A stretch of 64,000 nucleotides of DNA from Chitinophagaceae bacterium. Lineage in GTDB: Bacteria > Bacteroidota > Bacteroidia > Chitinophagales > Chitinophagaceae. The position numbers and the translations under genes were made by a program. The number at the start of each line of letters is the position of its first letter. The stretch's first letter is position 1. The notes under the pieces are model-generated. The model saw only the letters and a program-made list of their open reading frames with translations. It was not told the origin of the DNA and ran no database searches. Shown here piece after piece: positions 34,689-44,799 of the stretch. The stretch is taken from NCBI GenBank assembly GCA_019638615.1, contig JAHBTL010000007.1, positions 1 through 64,000 on the forward strand. Direction: 5' to 3'.

Positions 34689-34998
34689 AGAAGGGACCCC
34701 TCTCATCAGTGCTGTTGATTATATCTTAAACCTGTTCAATATTGTTTTTTTTGGCTCCCGGCTGTTGTATGCCCGTTGGTTTATCAAACGGTCCGGATTA
34801 TTTTCCCTGTTCCGGTCTCTACATTATATGCTGCGGTGATTTTGAAAGTTTCCTTTTTGGTGTATTTCGATTTAGAGAACAGGTTTAATAGAAATTTTTC
34901 TTTAAAAGAAAGATAATGAAATATAATTATTGTTATACAAAATATTTTGAAAGAAAATTAATCTTACATATTTTTACTTTTCTAAAAAATGAACAGGA
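34689..34998. other. Non-coding A+T-rich gap
   Basis: No gene or strong hairpin is seen. The last 130 bp are very A+T-rich and probably hold the promoter of the GH20 gene. The nearest -7 look-alike (ATATTTTG near 34949) has one base of wrong spacing relative to TANNTTTG. Confidence 0.4.
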
Positions 34999-37197
34999 AT
35001 GAAGACTGCGCTCATCCTATTTTTAAAAAGAAAAGTAGTATCAATTATTATCCTGGTATTGTCTGCACAGTGGGTTACAGCCCAGCACGTTGACCTGGCA
35101 ATCCTTCCACAACCGAAAGAAATTTCATTTAAAGGAGCTCCATTTAAATTAAATGGCCGGGTAAATATAGTGGCGGGCAATGATGCTGAAGACAAATTTG
35201 CTGCTGAAGACCTGGCGGAATTTATACGCCGGGAATTGGGTGTGGAAGCGGTCGTAAGTGCCCGTTCCGGAGGAGCATCCATTGCTTTAAAACGGGCAGG
35301 CAAAGACAAAACCCTGGGCACTGAAGGTTACCGGGTATCGGTAAGCGCGGAAAAGTTTGAAATAGCCGCCCCGGGCGCTGCCGGTTTGTTTTATGGTGTT
35401 CAAACAGCCAAACAATTGTTCCGGAAAAATGGGGCTGAAGTATCAGTAAACGGGTTGGAAATACGCGATTGGCCTGACACAAAGCAACGGGCCGCCCATT
35501 ACGACACCAAGCATCACCAGGATACCAAAGAATATGTAAAGCGCTTTATCCGTGAGCTTGCCGGCTATAAAATGAATATGCTGATATGGGAATGGGAAGA
35601 TAAATTCGAATACCCCAGTCACCCGGAAATTGGAGCGCCGGGTGCATTCACCATGCAGGAAATGCAGGAGCTGACCCGGTATGCCCGCCGGTATCATGTG
35701 CAGATCGTGCCATTGGTGCAGGGGCTGGGCCACGTAGGGTTTATTTTAAAATGGCCGCAATTTGCTCACCTGCGCGAAATACCTGCTTCTAATTTTGAGT
35801 TCTGCCCGTTAAAAGAAGGGAGTTATGATTTGTTGATGGATCTGTGGAAGGATGCAATGGAAGCAACTCCCGGGTCGTCATTTATTCATATAGGATCGGA
35901 TGAAACTTATGAATTAGGCGCCTGTGAACAGTGTGCGATAAAGGTGAAAGAAATAGGCCGGAGCGGTTTATTTCATCATTTCCTGGGCAAGTCAACCCGC
36001 ATGCTCAGGCCTTACGGGCGTGGGGTTATGAACTGGGAAGCACCAATGGGTTGGGCAAAAAGCCGGTTGAGCGTTTATCACGGGGATCAAAAGGAAACAG
36101 GCTTTACAGTTGTACCGGAGAAAGGCATGGTGCTGACAGAATCGTATGATTATGAAACGCCGGATTTAAAATATGCCAAAGAAGCGAAAGCACTCGGGTA
36201 TCCTGTATACGCTTATGATCCTAATCCCGGTATTGAAATGTTGTTCCTGCCTTATTTTTTTTCTAAGAATAAAGATGTAAAAGAGCCCGGCGCACTTGAA
36301 AATTCCTACAAATTTTTGGTGCACAATCTTGGCAGAGGCGTATTTGACGGGGTGATCCGTACTTCCTGGGATGATTCCGGGTTACCTATGCAGGCATGGA
36401 TGCTGTGTTTTGCCACCACGGCTGCTTATTCATGGAACGTGAATGGCACTTCGTTGCAGGAGTTCCCGTCTTTATTTTATCGTAACCGGTATGGCGGGCA
36501 GGCAGCAGGTGTGGATTCCCTCTATTTTATGCTGAATGAGGCCGCTTATTTTTATATGGAGAGTTTTGAAAGGAGGGTCTGGCATTGGGGTGAGATCGGT
36601 AAAACACATTTACCGGATCTTCCGCGCGGAGATGCATTGGAATATGACCCCTTCTGGAATACGGAATATGCTGACCGGCTGAAAGAAGCTGAAATTTATG
36701 TAGAAAAGATGAATGCCGCTATTGCAATCTGCAACAGGCTGATAGCATTGTCTGTAAATAATGTGTACGATATAGAGGTCTTTAAAACACTTTGCCAGCT
36801 TACGCGGAATACAGCGCTTACATATCTTGACCTTTCGCAGGTAGAATATGCCGTCAGGCAGGCGCACCGGCAGCGATTTGTCAGTTATGATACAAGCTTT
36901 CATTACCTGCAGAAAGCTGAGCAGATCGTAAAAAATACCCTTGAGCGGCGCAAAACCATATTCAACGAATTGTGTGCGGTATGGGAGCGCACTCGGTTGC
37001 CGAAAGGAATGTCTACTCCGGACAAGCAATATTTTTTTGAACAGGAGCGTACCCGGCATTTTGCCAACCGTGTGCCGGGCATGAATTACCTGATATATGA
37101 TGAAGAAAAGCTGGGATTGGAATCATACCTGGAACAGCTACAGGAATACATGACTTTCTTCAGCAACCGTTTTTTGAACCGGCCAAAAGCCAATTGA
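34999..37197 (+). CDS. GH20 beta-N-acetylhexosaminidase, secreted
   Basis: The 732-residue enzyme has a signal peptide (cleavage near W-V-T-A-Q), a GH20b N-terminal domain (about 33-155) and the GH20 barrel. The catalytic Asp-Glu pair is D301-E302 in H-I-G-S-D-E-T-Y. A helical C-terminal region of about 200 residues follows. It should remove terminal GlcNAc or GalNAc from glycans by the substrate-assisted mechanism. The GH109-like gene starts 18 bp later, so the two are coupled. Confidence 0.92.
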   Translation: MKTALILFLKRKVVSIIILVLSAQWVTAQHVDLAILPQPKEISFKGAPFKLNGRVNIVAGNDAEDKFAAEDLAEFIRRELGVEAVVSARSGGASIALKRAGKDKTLGTEGYRVSVSAEKFEIAAPGAAGLFYGVQTAKQLFRKNGAEVSVNGLEIRDWPDTKQRAAHYDTKHHQDTKEYVKRFIRELAGYKMNMLIWEWEDKFEYPSHPEIGAPGAFTMQEMQELTRYARRYHVQIVPLVQGLGHVGFILKWPQFAHLREIPASNFEFCPLKEGSYDLLMDLWKDAMEATPGSSFIHIGSDETYELGACEQCAIKVKEIGRSGLFHHFLGKSTRMLRPYGRGVMNWEAPMGWAKSRLSVYHGDQKETGFTVVPEKGMVLTESYDYETPDLKYAKEAKALGYPVYAYDPNPGIEMLFLPYFFSKNKDVKEPGALENSYKFLVHNLGRGVFDGVIRTSWDDSGLPMQAWMLCFATTAAYSWNVNGTSLQEFPSLFYRNRYGGQAAGVDSLYFMLNEAAYFYMESFERRVWHWGEIGKTHLPDLPRGDALEYDPFWNTEYADRLKEAEIYVEKMNAAIAICNRLIALSVNNVYDIEVFKTLCQLTRNTALTYLDLSQVEYAVRQAHRQRFVSYDTSFHYLQKAEQIVKNTLERRKTIFNELCAVWERTRLPKGMSTPDKQYFFEQERTRHFANRVPGMNYLIYDEEKLGLESYLEQLQEYMTFFSNRFLNRPKAN

Positions 37198-37215
37198 TCG
37201 CCCTTAATAATATAC

Positions 37216-38586
37216 ATGCGTATGCCAGTTACCAGGAGAAATTTTGTAAAAAATATATCGCTTGCTTCTGCAGGCTTGAGTCTGCTGCAGCCGCTTGACC
37301 TGACTGCACAAGTGCGGGCGCCACAATTAAAGCTTGGGTTCATCGGCGTGGGATTGCGTGGGCAATCGCATCTTAAAATGTGCCTGGAACGCAGTGATGT
37401 GGAAGTAAAAGTGATCTGCGATATTGACGACAGGATGCTTGGCATGAGCAAAGAACTGATCCGGAAATCGGGTAAGGCTATGCCCGAAATCGTTACCGGC
37501 AGTGATATTGCTTACAGGGATATGTTGCGGACTGACAAAATAGACGCAGTTATTATATCAACTCCCTGGGAATGGCATAAACCTATGATTACAGACAGCA
37601 TCAGCGCCGGGTTAAAATATATAGCTACCGAAGTGGTTTTAGGCATTACGCTCGAAGATCATTGGGAAGTGGTGCGTGCCGCCGAGGCAAAGCATGCGCA
37701 TGTAATGATGCTGGAAAATGCCTGTTACCGCAGGGATATACTGGCCATATTGAATATGGTGCGACAGGGCTTGTTTGGCGAGCTGGTGCATTTGCAGGCC
37801 GGGTACCAGCACGATCTTCGCGGGGTAAAATTCAATGACGGGGTTACGCCTTATAATAGTGGCGTTGAGTTTGGAGAAAAAGGATTTTCGGAGGCCAGGT
37901 GGAGAACCAATCACTCTGTTCACCGCAATGGCGACCTTTATCCCACACACGATGTTGGACCTATGGCCATGATGATAGATATCAACAGGGGCAACCGGTT
38001 TGAAACATTGAGCTCTTTTGCTACCAAGTCCCGCGGCTTGCATGATTACATCATTAAAAAGGGCGGTAAAGATCACCCCAATGCCAAACAATTGTTCAAG
38101 CTGGGTGATGTGGTTACTACTCACATTAAATGCGCGAATGGAGAGACCATTTTTTTGCAGCATGATACCAATCTCCCGCGACCCTATTCACTCGGCTTCC
38201 GGGTGCAGGGCACCAATGGTATCTGGATGAATATCAATAACGGGATATTCATAGAAGGTGTGAGCAAATACGACCATGAAAAATGGGATGATGCCAATGC
38301 GTGGTATGATAAATATGAGCACCCGTTGTGGAAACGCTGGGGCAAGGAAGCCAGGCGTACCGGGCATGACGGGATAGATTTTTTTGTGCTGCATGCCTTT
38401 ATTGAAGCTGCCAAACGAAAGACGCCCACGCCCATGGATGTGTATGATGCGGCAGCCTGGAGCGCAATAACTCCCCTTAGTGAAGCCTCTGTTGAACTGG
38501 GAAACCAAACGGTGGAGTTCCCGGATTTTACCGGGGGCAAATGGATGATCCGGAAAAATGATTTTGCTCGAGGCGACGATTATTAA
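37216..38586 (+). CDS. GH109-like secreted Gfo/Idh/MocA protein (alpha-N-acetylgalactosaminidase family)
   Basis: A Tat signal T-R-R-N-F-V-K (RR at 7-8) precedes the NAD-binding motif I-G-V-G-L-R-G at 43-49. The GH109 signatures are clear: C-Y-R-R-D near 172-176, M-V-R-Q-G-L-F-G-E-L, Q-H-D-L-R, then Y-P-T-H-D-V-G-P and I-N-R-G-N-R. GH109 enzymes cleave alpha-GalNAc by an NAD+-dependent oxidation-elimination mechanism. Close homologues of other specificity exist, so the linkage is inference. The ATG at 37216 or one at 37222 may be the start. Two hairpins follow the stop. Confidence 0.88.
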   Translation: MRMPVTRRNFVKNISLASAGLSLLQPLDLTAQVRAPQLKLGFIGVGLRGQSHLKMCLERSDVEVKVICDIDDRMLGMSKELIRKSGKAMPEIVTGSDIAYRDMLRTDKIDAVIISTPWEWHKPMITDSISAGLKYIATEVVLGITLEDHWEVVRAAEAKHAHVMMLENACYRRDILAILNMVRQGLFGELVHLQAGYQHDLRGVKFNDGVTPYNSGVEFGEKGFSEARWRTNHSVHRNGDLYPTHDVGPMAMMIDINRGNRFETLSSFATKSRGLHDYIIKKGGKDHPNAKQLFKLGDVVTTHIKCANGETIFLQHDTNLPRPYSLGFRVQGTNGIWMNINNGIFIEGVSKYDHEKWDDANAWYDKYEHPLWKRWGKEARRTGHDGIDFFVLHAFIEAAKRKTPTPMDVYDAAAWSAITPLSEASVELGNQTVEFPDFTGGKWMIRKNDFARGDDY

Positions 38587-38592
38587 TTAGTC

Positions 38593-38624
38593 AGCGTTCC
38601 GAACCCTCCGGGGTTCGGAACGCT
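38593..38624 (+). terminator. Strong hairpin after the GH109-like gene
   Basis: A perfect 14-bp stem (AGCGTTCCGAACCC and its complement) with a TCCG loop. There is no immediate poly-T run, so alone it may stabilise the mRNA 3' end. Confidence 0.6.
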
Positions 38625-38652
38625 CCTTTACATTTACTCTTTTTGTTAACAG

Positions 38653-38676
38653 GCCTTCCTTTCGGGAGGCTTTTTT
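38653..38676 (+). terminator. Rho-independent terminator
   Basis: GCCTTCC-TTTC-GGGAGGC (one G-T pair) is followed directly by TTTTTT at 38671-38676. Together with the hairpin just upstream it separates the GH20/GH109 genes from the SusC/SusD locus. Confidence 0.75.
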
Positions 38677-38854
38677 ATTGCTTGCTCATATTTATTTCTT
38701 TATTTAGTAAGATTTCGAAAATAAAATAGTTAATAAAAGAAAAAAAATTTGGTTTGGAATAGTAATAAATATAATTTTATAAGCGAAACGAAAATTTAAT
38801 TGTTAATTAAATCTTTTGTAATCTTTAATTTACTAAAACCAAAATCATCTGTAA

Positions 38855-41800
38855 ATGAAACGAAATTTTTTGACCCTTTGTTTAATGTTCTTCGTTTTTG
38901 CCCTGTTGACAGGGACAGAGGCATTTGCCCAGTCCGCTTCCGTAGCCGGTATTATAAAAGATGCTGACGGTCTGCCGTTGGAAGGCGTATCGGTTGTAGA
39001 GAAAGGAACAAATAACGGTACGGTAAGTAATACGGATGGCAGATATACATTAAGCGTAAAACCCAATGCTGTTTTGGTGTTCAGCTTTTCAGGGTACAGG
39101 GAACAGGAAGAAAAAGTGGGGAAACGTTCAACAGTCAACATTTCTCTTGAAGCTGATGAAAAGCAGCTTTCAGAAGTAGTGGTTACGGCGTTGGGAATAA
39201 AAAGAGCGTCGAAAGATTTAGGGTACTCCGTCCAAATATTAGATGGAGAAAAGGTATCAACAGCTAAAGAGCTCAATGTTACTAACTCTTTACAGGGGCA
39301 GGTAGCGGGAGTATATGTAAATCAGTCTTCAGCCGGCCCGGGAGGGTCAACCTATATTAATATTAGAGGAGCGAGTTCGATTGCTGGAAATAACCTGCCT
39401 TTATTTGTTGTTGATGGCGTGCCCATCGACAATCAACAATTAGGAATGGGTACTTATGCAGGAGCCGAAAATATCGGACGCATAGGAGGACCAACCGCTT
39501 ATGGAGCAATGAGAGACTACGGAGATGGAATTGGGAATATTAATCCTGAAGACATTGAAAGCCTTTCGGTATTAAAGGGAGCCTCTGCATCGGCTTTATA
39601 TGGATCGAGGGGCGCTCATGGCGTTGTATTGATAACTACTAAAAAAGGTAAGACTGGAAGAGCGAGGATTGACTTTAATTCCAACGCTACTTTTGAAACC
39701 ATCAATGTAATACCAAAGGTTCAAAATAAATATGGTGGCGGCTATGGTGATAGCTACGACAATCTCAGCCCTTATGTTATAAATGGCCAGCCAGTACTTG
39801 AAAATGGCGTCCCCGTATCGGTATACGGAAACGTTATGGATAACTGGGGTGGTGCCTATGATGGGAGACCTATTGTTTTTCAGAATATTCCCGGAATGTC
39901 ACCAATACCATATAAAGCTTTGAACTCAAGTCCATGGAAAGATTTTTTCAGGACAGGTTCAACCTTTACCAATTCTGTTGCAGTATCAGGTGGAACAGAG
40001 AAGGCAGTGTACAGGCTGTCACTGAGCGATTTGGAGAATAAAGGTATTACCCCTAATAATTCGATGAGCAGGCAATCGATTGATTTTAGCGGTAGTTTTC
40101 ATGCAACCAGTAAGTTAACCATAGAAGCTAAAATTAATTACATCAGGCAAAATGTGAAGAATCCGCCTGAGACAGGTGGCGCCAGCACCAGCGTAACTGC
40201 GTCGCTAGCGAGAACCGCTTCATTTGTGCCACTTACTCTAGCTAAGGACTATATTACTGATGAAGGAAAACAGAATAACTTCATAAATTTTGGTGTCAAT
40301 AATCCGTACTGGCTTATGAATAAGGTTACGGCTACGGGCGGAAGAGACAGGATTATTGGGTATATACTGGCCAGATATAAGTTCAATGACTGGTTAAATA
40401 TGCACGTGAGATCAGGAACTGATTTCTATAATGATTCAAGGCTTCAGAAAACTGCCAAATATACCCAGGGATATTCTTCGGGCCGAGGACAGGTTGACGA
40501 GATGAAGTTCAGTGTAAAGGAAGACAATAGCGATATATTAATTACGGCGGCTGGTAAACTATCCAACAATGTTAAAGGATCATTCTCCACTGGGGGTAAT
40601 CATCGTAGAAACAAAACAGATATGCTTTCGGTTATTGGATCTCAATTAATTATTCCAGACCTATATACGACCAACAATGCGACACGGGTAACATCATATC
40701 AGTATCCAACAGAAAAAGTAATAAACTCGGCCTATTTTTCAGGTCAACTTGGCTATAAAGATTTTCTTTTTCTTGATATAACGGGAAGAAATGACTGGTC
40801 CTCAAGTTTAGGATTAAATAATTATTCTTTTTTCTATCCATCCGTTAGCGGAACCTTTATCTTCAGCGATGTCCTGCCAAAAACCTCTTCATTTTTAAAC
40901 TTTGGGAAACTGCGTGTTTCTTATTCACACGCCGGTAATGATGCTGATCCTTACCTGACCAGCGGAGGATACCAATTAACGGGAGCCAATTATAATGGCA
41001 ATTTGCAAGCTTCTATTAACGGTAGTGTTCCATTAGCAGATCTGAAGAATGAATTGAGCAAATCTTATGAAGTAGGTACAGAATTAAGATTATTAAACGA
41101 AAGATTAAGCTTGGATTTTACTTATTACTCTTCCAGGACATTGAATCAAATAACACCAATACAGATATCGGCAGCCACTGGGTATTACACGAGATTAATT
41201 AACGCTGGGGAAATACGTAACAGAGGTATAGAGATTTTTGCCAATGTTACTCCGGTTAGAACAAGAGATTTCAAATGGGATATAACCTTTAACTTTTCAA
41301 GGAATAAATCCAAAGTAGTTTCTCTTGCTCCAGGCGTTGAAACTTATCTATTGTTAGAAACTTACAATGGCGCAACCATCCAAGCTGTACCTGGTGAGGC
41401 GTTTGGAAATATAATGGGAATTCCTTTTGCTCGAGTTGATGAAAAATCTCCTTCTCACCCAGGAGCTATATTATTAAACAGCGACGGGGTATGGCAATCA
41501 TCAGACAAGCAGCAGGTATTGGGCAATATTCAGCCGGATTGGCTTGGTGGCATTACTAACACTTTTACTTATAAGAATTTCACATTAGGTGCACTGCTTG
41601 ATATTAGACAGGGAGGCCAGATTTTCTCAATGACAAAGTATATGCAGATGGCAAGTGGTACAGGTAAATTTACCGAAAATAGGACAAATCTCATAGCTGA
41701 TGGAGTAATACTTCAACCCGATGGCAGCTATAAGCAAAGTGATATAGTATTGTTGGCGCAGGATTATTACGCATCCCAGGGCCCTTGGTCAAATATCGCA

Positions 41801-42079
41801 CAACCTATGATCATCAATGCGTCATATATAGCTCTAAGGCAGGCAACTCTGGGATATAATTTTGGCCGCACTTCTTTATTAAAGAAAACTCCTTTTAAAG
41901 CGGCCAGACTTTCAGTTGTCGCCAGAAATCTTTTTTACTTAAAGATAGATCCTCAATTCAAACAAATGGGGCTTAGTCCTGAAACCGCGTTCAATACAAC
42001 ATTCGGCGCACAGGGTCAGGAAACAGCAGGGCTGCCTACGACCAGAAGTATAGGATTTAATTTATCCTTTTCTTTTTAA
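38855..42079 (+). CDS. SusC/RagA-type TonB-dependent outer-membrane receptor
   Basis: The 1074-residue protein has a signal peptide (ending A-F-A-Q at 26) and a carboxypeptidase-regulatory-like domain at about 28-100. The SusC linker L-S-E-V-V-V-T-A-L-G is at 105-114, followed by the plug (about 120-260) and a 22-strand barrel ending in the typical L-S-F-S-F. It imports oligosaccharides together with the SusD that follows 18 bp later. It lacks the STN domain, so it is not controlled by a sigma/FecR pair. By eye the gene is more A+T-rich than its neighbours. Confidence 0.95.
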   Translation: MKRNFLTLCLMFFVFALLTGTEAFAQSASVAGIIKDADGLPLEGVSVVEKGTNNGTVSNTDGRYTLSVKPNAVLVFSFSGYREQEEKVGKRSTVNISLEADEKQLSEVVVTALGIKRASKDLGYSVQILDGEKVSTAKELNVTNSLQGQVAGVYVNQSSAGPGGSTYINIRGASSIAGNNLPLFVVDGVPIDNQQLGMGTYAGAENIGRIGGPTAYGAMRDYGDGIGNINPEDIESLSVLKGASASALYGSRGAHGVVLITTKKGKTGRARIDFNSNATFETINVIPKVQNKYGGGYGDSYDNLSPYVINGQPVLENGVPVSVYGNVMDNWGGAYDGRPIVFQNIPGMSPIPYKALNSSPWKDFFRTGSTFTNSVAVSGGTEKAVYRLSLSDLENKGITPNNSMSRQSIDFSGSFHATSKLTIEAKINYIRQNVKNPPETGGASTSVTASLARTASFVPLTLAKDYITDEGKQNNFINFGVNNPYWLMNKVTATGGRDRIIGYILARYKFNDWLNMHVRSGTDFYNDSRLQKTAKYTQGYSSGRGQVDEMKFSVKEDNSDILITAAGKLSNNVKGSFSTGGNHRRNKTDMLSVIGSQLIIPDLYTTNNATRVTSYQYPTEKVINSAYFSGQLGYKDFLFLDITGRNDWSSSLGLNNYSFFYPSVSGTFIFSDVLPKTSSFLNFGKLRVSYSHAGNDADPYLTSGGYQLTGANYNGNLQASINGSVPLADLKNELSKSYEVGTELRLLNERLSLDFTYYSSRTLNQITPIQISAATGYYTRLINAGEIRNRGIEIFANVTPVRTRDFKWDITFNFSRNKSKVVSLAPGVETYLLLETYNGATIQAVPGEAFGNIMGIPFARVDEKSPSHPGAILLNSDGVWQSSDKQQVLGNIQPDWLGGITNTFTYKNFTLGALLDIRQGGQIFSMTKYMQMASGTGKFTENRTNLIADGVILQPDGSYKQSDIVLLAQDYYASQGPWSNIAQPMIINASYIALRQATLGYNFGRTSLLKKTPFKAARLSVVARNLFYLKIDPQFKQMGLSPETAFNTTFGAQGQETAGLPTTRSIGFNLSFSF

Positions 42080-42097
42080 GCAAATTAAAAGCATATA

Positions 42098-43618
42098 ATG
42101 AAAAAGCATATAAAATTTTTAAAACTCAGTACACTCGCTTTCATAGTGATGATATCAGCTATTTCTTGTACAAAAAAGTTTGAGGAAATAAATACCCCTC
42201 CCTTTCTAATTACAGAAGATGTTATTCCGCCTTCTATGGTTTTCACAAACGTATTAAAGAGGTCAATTTTTTCTACATGGAACGGCGATATATTTTGGGA
42301 ATACACAAATTATTATTATGATGGCGCTTCAGGAACTATTTTTCAGACAAGAGACTGGAGCAGCCCATGGGATGAATACCCCGATATCCTGACAAATATT
42401 TCCGCAGTAGTAAGGCTAACAGCTAAAGACACAGCGTTAGTCAATCAAAATGCTATGGCCAGGATTTGGAAAGTGTGGGCTTATCAGAGAATGACCGATG
42501 CCTACGGGGATATTCCTTATTTTGAATCTGCTCTTTCTCCCAATAGCGTTAATAATCAACCTAAATATGATACTCAGCGGGAAATATATGTGGACATGTT
42601 AAAAGAACTGAAAGAGGCAGTGTCTAAATTAAATACCTTTTCTGTTCCGAGCTTTGGAACCGCCGATATTTTGTTTGGTGGAAATGTTGAAAAATGGGCG
42701 AGGTTTGGCAATTCATTGCGTCTGAGATTAGCTATTCGGGTAAGCTATGTGGATCCCGAACTTGCCAAGGAAAATATCAGAGACGTGCTGACTAAGCCAT
42801 TAATTAATGATAATTCATTCAATGCCAGGCTAATTACCCTCGCAGGAGATGCGAATACTCAAAATCAGAACCATTTCTATCTCGATACTATAAATTCCAA
42901 CGTAGTAACGCTAAGACCCCTGGGGTTTACTGTAACACAGGAATTATTGAAAAGAGACGACCCGAGGCTGCCTATATACTGTGTTCCGTCTAAAGCAGGA
43001 AAATACAGAGGTGTTCCAATGACAAATAACGGCGTTGATACGCTTAACAGGTACACTTATGACTCAGTAGCACATCTTGGAAAAGTTTTTTATGATCAGG
43101 CGTATCCTATAATGGTAATGAACGCTGCGGAAGTTTATTTAATAAGAGCAGAAGCAGCTTTAAGAGGCTTATCTGATGAAGACGCTGAGGATATGTATCA
43201 GAAAGGTATTGCAGCATCTTTAAATCAATGGAATGTTAATCCAACAGTAATCTCCGATTATTTAAGTTCTCCAACATGTAAGTTAACAGGCGGCAGCGTT
43301 GAAGAAGATCTTGAAAATATTATTGTTCAAAAATACCTTGCGACTATTTTCGAGAGCAGAGAAGCCTGGGCTGAATTCAGAAGAACGGGTTATCCAAAGA
43401 TATGGACAGGAAAGAATATGGGAAGTACTAATGGGCAAATTCCAAGAAGAACAACCTACCCGCTTTCGGAATATAATTTAAATAGCGCGAACTTATCAGA
43501 AGCCGTAGACCGCCTTACCGGGAAAGATCTGATGATGAGCCGCATCTGGTGGGATGCAAAACCAGGCTTGCCGTTCCTGCATCCTAAGCAGGGACAGTTC
43601 CCGCCGGAAATGTATTAA
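42098..43618 (+). CDS. SusD/RagB-family outer-membrane glycan-binding lipoprotein (SusD-like_2 type)
   Basis: This 506-residue lipoprotein (A-I-S-C, cysteine 24) is the lid partner of the preceding SusC. The Y-G-D-I-P-Y-F-E and K-Y-D-T-Q segments and the C-terminal S-R-I-W-W-D...L-P-F-L-H-P ending place it in the SusD-like_2 family. Its closest relative in the window is the SusD at 53839-55347. A long hairpin follows its stop. Confidence 0.94.
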   Translation: MKKHIKFLKLSTLAFIVMISAISCTKKFEEINTPPFLITEDVIPPSMVFTNVLKRSIFSTWNGDIFWEYTNYYYDGASGTIFQTRDWSSPWDEYPDILTNISAVVRLTAKDTALVNQNAMARIWKVWAYQRMTDAYGDIPYFESALSPNSVNNQPKYDTQREIYVDMLKELKEAVSKLNTFSVPSFGTADILFGGNVEKWARFGNSLRLRLAIRVSYVDPELAKENIRDVLTKPLINDNSFNARLITLAGDANTQNQNHFYLDTINSNVVTLRPLGFTVTQELLKRDDPRLPIYCVPSKAGKYRGVPMTNNGVDTLNRYTYDSVAHLGKVFYDQAYPIMVMNAAEVYLIRAEAALRGLSDEDAEDMYQKGIAASLNQWNVNPTVISDYLSSPTCKLTGGSVEEDLENIIVQKYLATIFESREAWAEFRRTGYPKIWTGKNMGSTNGQIPRRTTYPLSEYNLNSANLSEAVDRLTGKDLMMSRIWWDAKPGLPFLHPKQGQFPPEMY

Positions 43619-43638
43619 TGCAATCCTTACCCTGAAAC

Positions 43639-43683
43639 AACAGATCATTTTGTACGGTGTAGGGCCGTGCAGAATGATCTGTT
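43639..43683 (+). terminator. Long hairpin after susD
   Basis: AACAGATCATT at 43639-43649 pairs perfectly with AATGATCTGTT at 43673-43683. Further pairing near the loop (ACGG/CCGT) is present with a small bulge. A T-rich GTTTGTTTAAC follows. It could end or attenuate transcription before the deacetylase gene. Confidence 0.55.
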
Positions 43684-43801
43684 TGTTTAACAACGTTGGT
43701 GCAAGGCATGGCGAATAAAATAAGAAAGTAGAGCTTGGAGAAATGTATAAGCTGGTTTATCTTGGGTATTATGTGTAATTTTTAATTTTAACCCTGTTAG
43801 C

Positions 43802-44698
43802 ATGATCGTTTTTCATTATCAATTAAAACTTATTATAGTATGCTGTTTTTTAGGGTTGGGAATAAACCTGAATGCACAGCAACCCGCTAAACAGATCCGG
43901 ATAATAGTCATTGGAGCGCATCCCGATGATTGTGACCTGGATGCCGGTGGAACTGCCGCTATTTTTGCCTCGATGGGGCATGCCGTTAAATTTGTATCTG
44001 TAACAAACGGAGATGCCGGCTATCAAAGCCAGGGTGGAGGAATGCTGGCAAAGAGAAGGGCTGAAGAAGCCAAAGAGGCAGGAAGGCGCTTTGGAGTGGA
44101 GTATGATATACTCGACAATCATGACGGGGAACTGGAGCCTGTATTAAAAGTGCGTTTACAGATCATCAGGAAAATAAGGGAATGGAATGCCGATATTGTC
44201 ATTGCTCCCCGTCCCAACGACTATCATCCCGATCACCGGTATACCGGCGTTCTTGTGCAGGATGCGGCCTACATGGTGGGAGTGCCTAACGTAGTACCTG
44301 ATTGTCCGCCATTGAAAAAAAATCCTGTGTTCTTATACTCGTATGATCATTTTAAACGCCCCAACAGTTTTCGTGCTGACATTGCTGTAGACATTACCCC
44401 GGTGTTTGATAAAAAAATAGACGCGCTTGATGCCCACCAGTCACAATTTTATGAGTGGCTTCCCTGGATAGGTGGTTATGAATCAGAAGTGCCGGCCGAT
44501 GCAACCGCGAGGAAAAAGTGGCTTGGACAACGATATGCAGGTGTCATTTCAAACGAAACACGTGCCGTGCTGGAAAAGTTTTATGGAAGTGCAAGAGCAG
44601 CACAGGCAAAATATGCCGAGTCGTTTGAAATATGCGAATATGGTACGCAACCTTCGGAAGAAATGATACGGCAGTTGTTCCCTATGCTGGGAAAATAA
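43802..44698 (+). CDS. PIG-L family deacetylase, secreted
   Basis: The 298-residue protein has an N-terminal signal (about 8-25, ending N-A-Q). PIG-L/LmbE zinc motifs follow: A-H-P-D-D at 39-43 and H-P-D-H at 142-145. Relatives deacetylate GlcNAc-containing molecules such as GlcNAc-PI, GlcNAc-inositol or bacillithiol precursors. Secretion here suggests action on an N-acetylated glycan fragment. It is separated from SusD by 183 bp with a hairpin, so it may be expressed at a lower level or separately. Confidence 0.9.
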   Translation: MIVFHYQLKLIIVCCFLGLGINLNAQQPAKQIRIIVIGAHPDDCDLDAGGTAAIFASMGHAVKFVSVTNGDAGYQSQGGGMLAKRRAEEAKEAGRRFGVEYDILDNHDGELEPVLKVRLQIIRKIREWNADIVIAPRPNDYHPDHRYTGVLVQDAAYMVGVPNVVPDCPPLKKNPVFLYSYDHFKRPNSFRADIAVDITPVFDKKIDALDAHQSQFYEWLPWIGGYESEVPADATARKKWLGQRYAGVISNETRAVLEKFYGSARAAQAKYAESFEICEYGTQPSEEMIRQLFPMLGK

Positions 44699-44799
44699 AC
44701 GGTCGTTATTTCTACAGGTGGGTGTCACCACCGCCTGTGAAAAATATTGCATTAAAATGCTATTCAGCTTGCGATTTTATATTATTAAAAATACTTAAA

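Noticed and set aside
34942-34957. ATATTTTG near the GH20 gene as a -7 element
   Set aside because: The spacing inside the motif is off by one from TANNTTTG, and no TTG is at the proper distance.
44632-44799. N-terminal extension of the amidohydrolase
   Set aside because: It overlaps the deacetylase gene and would bury the obvious signal peptide that starts at 44800.
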